Both the position numbers and the translations under genes were made by a program. Of a stretch of 31,123 bases of DNA, positions 16,469 through 22,978 are shown one piece after another (position 1 is the stretch's first letter; every line of letters starts with the position of its first letter). The stretch is from HGM04593 sp045660825 (lineage in GTDB: Bacteria > Bacteroidota > Bacteroidia > Bacteroidales > Bacteroidaceae), in assembly GCA_045660825.1 (NCBI GenBank), contig JAZREN010000049.1:1-31123 (forward strand), written 5' to 3'. The notes beneath the pieces are model-generated. The model did no database searches. It worked only from the letters and a program-made list of their open reading frames with translations, and was not told the DNA's origin.

Positions 16469-18553
16469 ATGAAAAAGACACTTCTGATGCTTATGCTTGT
16501 GTTGCCACTTTTTGCCGCAGCACAGGAGAAAATTAAAGTTGCATGCATGGGCAACAGTGTTACCTACGGCATGACACACAAGAACCCTGCCGAGACATCC
16601 TACCCCACCCAACTACAGCAGATGCTTGGCGAGGAGTACGATGTACGCAATTTCGGACACTCGGGCGCCACACTCATAAGCAAGGGATACCGCCCATACA
16701 TCAACCTGCCCGAGTACAAGGCAGCACTAGATTTCGCACCCGACATTGCCATCATACACCTGGGCCTCAACGATACCGACCCACGTTGCTGGCCTAATTA
16801 CCGCGACGATTTCTATGGTGACTACATGAACATCGTCAAGGCACTGCGCGACGTAAACCCCAAAGTTGAGGTCTACATATGCCGCATGACACCCATTTTC
16901 CATTGGCACCGCCGTTTCAAGAGCGGAACACGAGACTGGTACTGGCAGATTCAGGATGTCATTGAAAATATTGCCAAGTATGAAGATTTTAAACTTATCG
17001 ACCTGAGTCGTTATCTCTATAACCGCCCCGACCTGATGCCCGACGCACTGCACCCCAATGAGCAGGGAGCAGTAATTATTGCCAAGCAGGTATACGCAGC
17101 AATGACCGGTGACAATGGTGGCCTGTCACTGCCTGCAATATACAGCGACAACATGGTTGTGCAGCAAGGCAAGCCTTTTGTTGTAACCGGAACAGCCAAT
17201 GCAGGCAAAGAGGTATCTGTGAGATTCGGAAGGCAGAGAATCATCAAGACTGCAGCAGAAGATGGCAGTTGGAAGGTAATGTTCACTCCAATGGAGGCCG
17301 ACGGCAACAGCTACACACTCACCGTTGAATGCGGCAAAGAGAAGATAGAGTACAAAAACCTTGTCATTGGCGAGGTGTGGCTCTGCTCGGGACAGTCGAA
17401 CATGGCATTCATGGTAAAGGAGAGTTCACACATGGAGCAGAGCCTTGCCAATACAAAAGGCAAGGACATCCGCATCTATGACATGAAACCACGTGTGCTC
17501 ACCAACAGCATCGAGTGGGATTCCATAGACCTTGTTAAACTAAACAACCATGACTACTACCTGCCAACAACATGGCAGATGCAGAGCAAGGAGAATGTAA
17601 GCGATTTCTCGGCTGTAGCATATCATTTTGGCGCCATGCTTGCCGACTCGTTGGGTGTCCCCGTGGGCCTAATATGCAACGCTGTTGGCGGTGCACCGGC
17701 CGAGGCTTTCATTGACCGCAAGACACTCGAGTTCCACCCGGTACTTGTCGACATTCTCTACAATTGGAAAGAGAATGACATGATACAGGACTGGTGCCGT
17801 GGCCGAGCAAAACAGAATATCGCAAAAAGCAGTGTCAAGCAACAGCGCCACCCCTACGAACCCAGCTATCTCTACGAGACCGGCATTATGCCCATTGCAG
17901 GCTACCCCATCAAGGGAGCAATATGGTACCAGGGCGAATCGAACGCGCACAATGTTGAATTGCACGAAGTGATATTCCCCACCCTTGTCGACTGTTGGCG
18001 CAGGACATGGAACGATGCCGAGATGCCATTCTATTTTGTTCAACTATCAAGCATAAACCGTCCATCGTGGCCACACTTCCGCGACTCGCAGCGCCGACTG
18101 GCAGCAGAGATAGCAAACTGCGATTTCGCCGTGTCGAGCGACAAAGGCCACCCCACCGATGTCCACCCCAAGGAGAAGGCACCTATTGGCGAACGCCTTG
18201 CGCGCCTTGCGCTGAACCAGACATACGGTATGAGCCACGTTGCACAACATGGACCGACGCCTAAAAGGATGTTCAGTTTCAACGGCAAGACCGTCATTGA
18301 GTTCGACAATGCAACCGAGTTGAAGACAAGTGACAACGACATATTGAGAGGATTGGAAGTTGCTGGCAAGAATGGTCAATTCAGCAAACTTGACACAAAG
18401 ACAGAGGTCAAGTTCAAGGGAAACCGTATGATTATAGAACGCGAGGCGCACCGCGTACGCTACGCCTGGAAACCATACACCGACGCCAACCTAGTAAACG
18501 AAGCAGGCCTGCCCGCAAGCACATTCGAAATAGAGGTTAAAACGAAAAACTGA
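16469..18553 (+). CDS. Two-domain sialate O-acetylesterase (SGNH + SASA), secreted
   Basis: This enzyme removes O-acetyl groups from sialic acids so that sialidases can act, and it resembles the mucosal acetylesterase EstA of Bacteroides. I use the ATG at 16469 (694 residues), which starts directly at the signal peptide MKKTLLMLMLVLPLFAAAQ. An ATG six codons earlier (16451) is possible. Domain 1 (about 20-215) is a GDSL/SGNH hydrolase: GNSVTYG with S30, GLND with N101, and D192-H195. Domain 2 (about 300-600) is the SASA type: WLCSGQSNM with nucleophile S310, WYQGESN (486-492) and DVH (564-566). Both sites look intact. The last codons GAGGTTAAAACGAAAAACTG, with the A that completes the TGA stop, belong to the purine-rich dispersed repeat, so the C-terminus EVKTKN may be repeat-derived. 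It follows sialidase 2 with its own promoter. Confidence 0.94.
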   Translation: MKKTLLMLMLVLPLFAAAQEKIKVACMGNSVTYGMTHKNPAETSYPTQLQQMLGEEYDVRNFGHSGATLISKGYRPYINLPEYKAALDFAPDIAIIHLGLNDTDPRCWPNYRDDFYGDYMNIVKALRDVNPKVEVYICRMTPIFHWHRRFKSGTRDWYWQIQDVIENIAKYEDFKLIDLSRYLYNRPDLMPDALHPNEQGAVIIAKQVYAAMTGDNGGLSLPAIYSDNMVVQQGKPFVVTGTANAGKEVSVRFGRQRIIKTAAEDGSWKVMFTPMEADGNSYTLTVECGKEKIEYKNLVIGEVWLCSGQSNMAFMVKESSHMEQSLANTKGKDIRIYDMKPRVLTNSIEWDSIDLVKLNNHDYYLPTTWQMQSKENVSDFSAVAYHFGAMLADSLGVPVGLICNAVGGAPAEAFIDRKTLEFHPVLVDILYNWKENDMIQDWCRGRAKQNIAKSSVKQQRHPYEPSYLYETGIMPIAGYPIKGAIWYQGESNAHNVELHEVIFPTLVDCWRRTWNDAEMPFYFVQLSSINRPSWPHFRDSQRRLAAEIANCDFAVSSDKGHPTDVHPKEKAPIGERLARLALNQTYGMSHVAQHGPTPKRMFSFNGKTVIEFDNATELKTSDNDILRGLEVAGKNGQFSKLDTKTEVKFKGNRMIIEREAHRVRYAWKPYTDANLVNEAGLPASTFEIEVKTKN

Positions 18554-18565
18554 AAACGGAAAGCC

Positions 18566-18745
18566 GCGAGTAAGCGAGGGCAGAGAAAAGTTTACTTTTA
18601 CTATGCCGAGCGGGAGCGGGTTCAAGCGCACTAAGTGCGGTTAAAGGTAAAATTTGCGAGTAAGCGAGGGCAGAGAAAAGTTTACTTTTACTATGCCGAG
18701 CGGGAGCGGGTTCAAGCGCACGAAGTGCGGTTAAAGGTAAAAATT
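18566..18745 (+). repeat. 90-bp structured repeat, tandem pair
   Basis: Two consecutive 90-base units (18566-18655, 18656-18745) differ at two positions. Each begins GCGAGTAAGCGAG. Hairpin A follows: outer GGCA/TGCC, inner AAAAGT-TT-ACTTTT. Then come GCGGGTTCAAG and hairpin B, CGCAC-loop-GTGCG with loop TAA in unit 1 and GAA in unit 2, ending GGTTAAAGG. A diverged inverted copy lies at 30919-30998. The units sit directly after the acetylesterase stop, joined to it by the purine-rich repeat at 18536-18565. No coding sequence is evident. Confidence 0.9.
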
Positions 18746-18778
18746 GCGAGTAAGCGAGACTCGCTTACCCGCAAATTT
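18741..18778. repeat. Inverted repeat formed by a truncated third unit
   Basis: The third GCGAGTAAGCGAG is followed at once by its own inverted copy. AAATTGCGAGTAAGCGAG (18741-18758) opposes CTCGCTTACCCGCAAATTT (18760-18778), with one mismatch and one extra base around a single central A. This could be the junction of two oppositely oriented element ends. From here to 18868 I see no gene or further motif. Confidence 0.8.
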
Positions 18779-18868
18779 CAACGAAGTTAAATCTGCCATT
18801 GAGTATAATGGCAAACAAAAGCGAAGTCCATAGAAATTGTCACTGAACCTTAAGTGCACCCAATCTAA

Positions 18869-18915
18869 TGTATAACAAAAGATGAAGGCAATCGGCCTTC
18901 ATCTTTTGTTATACA
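18869..18915. terminator. Bidirectional terminator, 21-bp perfect stem
   Basis: TGTATAACAAAAGATGAAGGC (18869-18889) pairs perfectly with 18895-18915 around the loop AATCG. The GC-richer core GATGAAGGC/GCCTTCATC is bordered by AACAAAA and TTTTGTT, which act as U-tracts on either strand. It lies between the convergent acetylesterase and kbl genes and probably serves both. Confidence 0.85.
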
Positions 18916-18929
18916 ATGAAAAGTCATTA

Positions 18930-18974
18930 CCTTTCAGTTTTCACCTTTCACATTTCAGTTTTCACATTTCAGTT
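18930..18974 (-). repeat. Purine-rich (GTGAAAACTGAAA)n repeat abutting the kbl stop
   Basis: On the minus strand, right after the TAA of kbl (18975-18977), the sequence runs AACTGAAATGTGAAAACTGA and continues with ATGTGAAAGGTGAAAACTGA and AAGG. It is a simple array of GTGAAA and ACTGAAA words. Related tracts occur at 18536-18565, 22719-22745, 30836-30862 and 30999-31019, and in frame inside both sialidase genes. Confidence 0.8.
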
Positions 18975-20165
18975 TTACTTTATCACCCCCAGTTCCTTGC
19001 CCACCTTTATGAAGGCTGCAATTGCCTTGTCAAGGTGCTCCTGTTCATGAGCTGCAGAGAGCTGGACACGGATGCGTGCCTCGCCCTTTGGAACAACAGG
19101 ATAGTAGAAACCTGTAACGAAGATACCCTCCTGAGCCATTTTCTGCGCGAACACCTGCGACAAAGGAGCATCGTAGAGCATGACTGCGCAGATTGCCGAC
19201 TGTGTTGGCTTGATATCGAAACCGGCAGCCAACATCTTGTCGCGGAAATAGTTCACGTTATTCTGCAACTTGGTGTGGAGTTCATCGCTCTCGGCAAGCA
19301 TCTTGAACACCTCGATTGACGCACCTACCACTGATGGTGGTAATGAGTTGGAGAAGAGGTATGGACGTGAACGTTGGCGAAGCATGTCGATAATCTCCTT
19401 GCGACCGGTTGTGAAACCACCCACAGCACCACCGAATGCCTTACCGAGTGTACCTGTAAAGATATCGATGCGGCCATAGCAGTCGAACTGCTCGGCAACA
19501 CCATGACCAGTAGTACCCACTACACCGGCCGAGTGTGACTCGTCGACCATCACAAGGGCATTGTATTTCTCGGCAAGGTCGCATATTTTGTCCATTGGAG
19601 CGACGTTTCCGTCCATTGAGAATACGCCATCGGTTACGATGATGCGGTAACGCTGCGCCTGTGCCTCCTGCAAGCAACGCTCAAGGTCGGCCATGTCGGC
19701 ATTCGCATAACGATAACGTACAGCCTTGCAAAGACGTACACCGTCAATAATTGAAGCATGGTTCAAAGAGTCTGAGATAATAGCATCCTCGGCTGTGAAC
19801 AAAGGCTCGAACAGACCACCGTTGGCATCAAAGCAAGCAGCATAAAGGATTGTGTCCTCGGTCTTGAAATAGTCGGCTATAGCCTTTTCAAGTGTCTTGT
19901 GATAGTCCTGTGTTCCGCAGATGAAACGAACAGATGACATACCGAAACCACGAGCCTCCATAGCCTCCTGCGCAGCCTTCATCAGGCGTGGGTTATTCGA
20001 CAGACCAAGATAGTTGTTGGCACAGAAGTTGAGTGCCTTTGAACCATCCTCAAGGGTAATCTCGGCAAACTGTTGCGACGCAATGTTACGCTCTCTCTTG
20101 TACAAGCCGGCAGCGTCAATGGCTGCCAGTTCGTCCTTCAAATGTTGTTGGAAATTTCCGTACAT
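18975..20165 (-). CDS. kbl: 2-amino-3-ketobutyrate CoA ligase (glycine C-acetyltransferase)
   Basis: This PLP enzyme cleaves 2-amino-3-ketobutyrate with CoA to glycine and acetyl-CoA, the second step of threonine catabolism. The 396 residues match E. coli Kbl (398). Seen are the N-terminal NFCANNYLGLSNNP (46-59), GFGMSSVRFICGTQ (73-86), VDESHSAGVVG (207-217) with D208 and H211, and the PLP lysine K242 in TGTLGKAFGGAVGG (238-250). It is divergent from the DUF819 gene and convergent with the acetylesterase. The enzyme for the first step, tdh, is on the other side of the DUF819 gene. The start ATG has no Shine-Dalgarno sequence, as usual here. Confidence 0.97.
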   Translation of the reverse strand: MYGNFQQHLKDELAAIDAAGLYKRERNIASQQFAEITLEDGSKALNFCANNYLGLSNNPRLMKAAQEAMEARGFGMSSVRFICGTQDYHKTLEKAIADYFKTEDTILYAACFDANGGLFEPLFTAEDAIISDSLNHASIIDGVRLCKAVRYRYANADMADLERCLQEAQAQRYRIIVTDGVFSMDGNVAPMDKICDLAEKYNALVMVDESHSAGVVGTTGHGVAEQFDCYGRIDIFTGTLGKAFGGAVGGFTTGRKEIIDMLRQRSRPYLFSNSLPPSVVGASIEVFKMLAESDELHTKLQNNVNYFRDKMLAAGFDIKPTQSAICAVMLYDAPLSQVFAQKMAQEGIFVTGFYYPVVPKGEARIRVQLSAAHEQEHLDKAIAAFIKVGKELGVIK

Positions 20166-20228
20166 TGTTATATTGTTTTAATTGATGATTATCGTCATTG
20201 CCACCAGGGACACAATCCCGATGGTTTA

Positions 20229-20236
20229 CAAAAGTA
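20229..20236 (-). promoter_or_regulatory. -7 box of kbl (TACTTTTG)
   Basis: The minus strand reads GTACTTTTGTAAA, an exact TAnnTTTG match 63 bases before the ATG. No TTTG is seen at the proper upstream distance. Confidence 0.6.
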
Positions 20237-20339
20237 CATTTTTTGTTTTAAAACACACATCGGTAGCGGAAAAATATTTCACTATTCACACGAATAAGGA
20301 AACAGTATGATGCCTCAAAAGCAATTAAAAAATTGTTAA

Positions 20340-20372
20340 TTTGTGATATTTTAATAAAAAATTGTACCTTTG
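20340..20372 (+). promoter_or_regulatory. Promoter of the DUF819 gene (TTTG-N21-TACCTTTG)
   Basis: TTTG at 20340-20343 and TACCTTTG at 20365-20372 are 21 bases apart, matching the Bacteroidota -33/-7 layout. The leader to the ATG at 20428 is about 50 bases. Confidence 0.75.
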
Positions 20373-20427
20373 GAGGCAAATTCAAAAGTCAAATTGCACA
20401 TAACACAAATCAAAAATTGAACAAGAC

Positions 20428-21597
20428 ATGCTTGCAAACATCTTACTTATAATATTTTACCTCGTCGCACCGGCCGGCGTACTGTTCATCTGCCGCAAGA
20501 ATAAAGTATTCAACAAGATTGGTCCCGTACTGACACTCTACCTGCTTGGCGTGCTTGTTGCAAACATTGGCATATTCCCCACTGAAGAAGCTGCATACCA
20601 AAAGATTTTCGGTTTCATGGAGTCTTTTTCGGGAGCACTCATCCCATTGGCATTGCCAATGATACTCTTTGGCTGTAATTTCAAGAAATTCTCACTTGGC
20701 AAGTCGGTTGGAGCGTTTGTCATTGGTACATTCTCAGTTGCGGCATTCGTTTTTGCCGGATACCTGTTCTTCAGGAATAACCTTGGCGAGGAGGGTCCAC
20801 AGATGGGTGCAGCGCTCACAGGCCAGTACCTTGGAGGTGCAGCCAACCTTGCAGCAATCAAGCAGATGCTTGGTTTGAGCGCCGACAATTTCGTAATACT
20901 CTCTACCTGTAATCTCATTGTTTCGTTCTTCTACCTGATGTTCCTTATGGGCGGCGGTGTGAAGATTGCACGCTGGATTGTGGGCAGACGAGGCGGCAAG
21001 GAGCAGAATGTGAACCTCGAGGAGTACACCGAGGAGAACCCATACAAGGAGTTCGGCAAGAAGAAGAGCCTCATACAGCTTGGCAAAGTATTGGTTGCTG
21101 CAACTGTGGTGATGGGAATATCAGTTTTCATCGGTAAACTCTTGGGCAAGGACGGTGGAATATCAATGGTGGCGCTCATCCTATCCATCACCACCCTTTC
21201 GCTCCTGCTCACAACCTGGAAAGAGGTGCGCACATGGGACAAGAGCTACGATGCCGGCATGTACCTTATATATGTATTCTGTCTTGTAATGGCAACAATG
21301 GCCGATTTGAGCAAAATCGACTGGCACCAGAGCCTCTATATCCTGCTGTTCCAGGCTGTAATCATCTTCGGTTCACTGTTGCTCACAGTCCTTCTTGCAA
21401 AACTGTTCCGCATTGATGCCGACACAGCCGTGATAACATCGGACACACTTATCAACTCACCACTCTGCGTGCCCATGATTGCTGCAACCATGAAGAACAA
21501 GGATGTAATCATGACAGGTATCGCCAACGGCCTTTTAGGATATGCAGTGGGCAACTACATCGGCTTTCTCATGTTCACTCTGTTCGGGGTGCTATAA
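20428..21597 (+). CDS. DUF819 (YjcL-type) integral membrane protein, putative transporter
   Basis: The 389-residue protein has about ten hydrophobic segments, at roughly 1-21, 31-50, 66-83, 94-114, 154-175, 219-240, 245-263, 276-292, 303-326 and 363-388. A basic, acidic loop with KEQNVNLEEYTEENPYKEFGKKK lies at 191-213. The pattern TGQYLGGAANLAAI (131-144) and the C-terminal NSPLCVPMIAATM and GLLGYAVGNYIG are what I recall for the DUF819 family, which has no firmly assigned function. Glycine-rich paired motifs in the two halves suggest an inverted-repeat transporter fold. Its position between kbl and tdh suggests a substrate tied to threonine or glycine metabolism. This is inference from location only. 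Confidence 0.8.
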   Translation: MLANILLIIFYLVAPAGVLFICRKNKVFNKIGPVLTLYLLGVLVANIGIFPTEEAAYQKIFGFMESFSGALIPLALPMILFGCNFKKFSLGKSVGAFVIGTFSVAAFVFAGYLFFRNNLGEEGPQMGAALTGQYLGGAANLAAIKQMLGLSADNFVILSTCNLIVSFFYLMFLMGGGVKIARWIVGRRGGKEQNVNLEEYTEENPYKEFGKKKSLIQLGKVLVAATVVMGISVFIGKLLGKDGGISMVALILSITTLSLLLTTWKEVRTWDKSYDAGMYLIYVFCLVMATMADLSKIDWHQSLYILLFQAVIIFGSLLLTVLLAKLFRIDADTAVITSDTLINSPLCVPMIAATMKNKDVIMTGIANGLLGYAVGNYIGFLMFTLFGVL

Positions 21598-21626
21598 AAT
21601 ATTTTCGCAACATTTTGTGGTAAAAA

Positions 21627-21659
21627 TTTGTAGCTATTGTAAAAATAGCTGTAACTTTG
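21627..21659 (+). promoter_or_regulatory. tdh promoter with an operator-like inverted repeat
   Basis: TTTG (21627-21630), 21 bases, then TAACTTTG (21652-21659) is a perfect Bacteroidota promoter. Within the spacer, AGCTATT (21632-21638) and AATAGCT (21644-21650) form a perfect 7-bp inverted repeat around GTAAA. That is the expected place for a repressor operator. Confidence 0.75.
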
Positions 21660-21693
21660 TTTACAGAAAACAAAAACAAAATCATACAGACTT

Positions 21694-22650
21694 ATGAAGA
21701 ACGTATTGGTTATTGGCTCAACCGGACAGATTGGTTCGGAACTCACAATGAAACTGCGCAACATGATTCCCGACGGAAATATCGTTGCAGGTTACATTCC
21801 CGGTGCAGAGCCCAAAGGAATTCTGCTTGAGAGCGGCCCGGCCGAAGAGGCAAACGTAAAGAACGCCCAGCAGCTTGCCGACATTGTAGAGAAATACAAG
21901 ATTGACACAATATACAACCTTGCAGCATTACTGTCGGCCGTTGCCGAGTCAAAGCCCCTGTTGGCATGGGATATCCAGATGAACGGCCTCATCAACATCC
22001 TTGAGATTGCACGCGAAAAGAAGTGCGCTGTCTTCACACCAAGTTCAATAGGTTCATTCGGCCCCAACACACCACGTGACAATACCCCACAGGATACCAT
22101 ACAACGCCCTAAGACAATGTACGGCGTCACTAAGGTGGCAACAGAGTTGCTCAGCGACTACTACTACACAAAGTATGGCGTTGACACACGTGCCGTGCGC
22201 TTCCCGGGCCTCATTTCAAACGTGACACTCCCTGGTGGTGGAACAACCGACTATGCTGTAGAAATCTACTATGCAGCCGTGAAGGGCGAGGATTTCGCAT
22301 GCCCCATCCAAGCCGGAACATTCATGGACATGATGTACATGCCCGATGCCCTGAAGGCGGCCGTTGACATCATGAACGCCGACCCATCGCGCCTCATACA
22401 CCGCAATGCATTCAACGTGGCATCAATGAGTTTCGACCCCGAAATCATCAAGGCGTCTATCCAAAAGTACATCCCCGACTTCAAGATGCACTACGAGTTC
22501 GACCCTGTACGCCAGGCCATTGCCGACTCTTGGCCTAACAAGATGGACGACAGTTGTGCACGCAACGAGTGGGACTGGAAGCCAAGCTACGACCTCGACT
22601 CAATGACACAGGACATGATAAAGACCCTGCGCGAGCGTTTCAACAAGTAA
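21694..22650 (+). CDS. tdh: L-threonine 3-dehydrogenase, SDR/epimerase type
   Basis: This enzyme oxidises L-threonine with NAD+ to 2-amino-3-ketobutyrate, the substrate of Kbl. The 318 residues belong to the short-chain dehydrogenase type of TDH found in Bacteroidota and animals, not to the zinc alcohol-dehydrogenase type of E. coli. Seen are the NAD-binding GSTGQIG (8-14), YNLAALLSA (74-82), the catalytic serines in TPSSIGSFG (115-123), and the YxxxK pair Y143-K147. FPGLISNVTLPGGGTTDYAVE (170-190) is characteristic of this TDH group. It has its own promoter and terminator. With kbl it completes threonine conversion to glycine and acetyl-CoA. Confidence 0.96.
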   Translation: MKNVLVIGSTGQIGSELTMKLRNMIPDGNIVAGYIPGAEPKGILLESGPAEEANVKNAQQLADIVEKYKIDTIYNLAALLSAVAESKPLLAWDIQMNGLINILEIAREKKCAVFTPSSIGSFGPNTPRDNTPQDTIQRPKTMYGVTKVATELLSDYYYTKYGVDTRAVRFPGLISNVTLPGGGTTDYAVEIYYAAVKGEDFACPIQAGTFMDMMYMPDALKAAVDIMNADPSRLIHRNAFNVASMSFDPEIIKASIQKYIPDFKMHYEFDPVRQAIADSWPNKMDDSCARNEWDWKPSYDLDSMTQDMIKTLRERFNK

Positions 22651-22671
22651 ACAATACACACCGAATATCAG

Positions 22672-22710
22672 CCGACAGGCAGCAACCGCAAGTTGTTGCC
22701 TGTCGGTTTT
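22672..22710 (+). terminator. Rho-independent terminator of tdh
   Basis: CCGACAGGCAGCAA (22672-22685) pairs with TTGTTGCCTGTCGG (22693-22706) through one wobble, around the loop CCGCAAG. TTTT follows. It lies 21 bases past the tdh stop. Confidence 0.93.
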
Positions 22711-22718
22711 ATTATTAT

Positions 22719-22745
22719 TTAACATTTCGGTTTTCAGTTTTAACC
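22719..22745 (-). repeat. Purine-rich GAAA repeat, short copy
   Basis: The minus strand reads GGTTAAAACTGAAAACCGAA then ATGTTAA, the same word set as the tract abutting kbl. It follows the tdh terminator, in opposite orientation to tdh. Confidence 0.6.
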
Positions 22746-22810
22746 AGAGCTTTCTGTTTTCTTGTCCTTAACGCACAAAATATCAAAACTTTTCCTGTCG
22801 AAAAACATAT

Positions 22811-22920
22811 TTTCACAAATATCTTTATATCTTTGTGATATTTCACGAATATGTACTGCAGTCGCTGTAAAATATTAAAGCAAAGCTTTATATTTCGCTC
22901 GTTTGTAACCATCTTTGTGA
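22811..22920 (+). promoter_or_regulatory. GH2 upstream region with TTTGTGA/TCACAAA dyads
   Basis: TATCTTTG (22828-22835) is an exact -7 match; CATCTTTG (22910-22917) is a second candidate nearer the gene. Four copies of one heptamer surround them: TCACAAA 22813-22819, TTTGTGA 22832-22838, TCACGAA 22843-22849 and TTTGTGA 22914-22920. TTTGTGA-TATT-TCACGAA forms an 18-bp palindrome, and TTTCAC[AG]AATAT recurs with a 30-bp period (22811, 22841). This looks like a regulator-binding region for the GH2 gene. The rest of the gap from 22746 holds no gene that I can see. Confidence 0.5.
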
Positions 22921-22978
22921 AACGCACGGCTTGTGCTTTAAAATGGAACATATAATAATAACCATAAAACAAAACACT

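Noticed and set aside
18566..18778. CRISPR array
   Set aside because: The units are 90 bp, directly adjacent and without unique spacers, and no cas gene is nearby.
22834..22847. CRP-type binding site in the GH2 upstream region
   Set aside because: TGTGA and TCAC are separated by four bases rather than the six of the CRP consensus, and CRP control of this kind is not established for this group.
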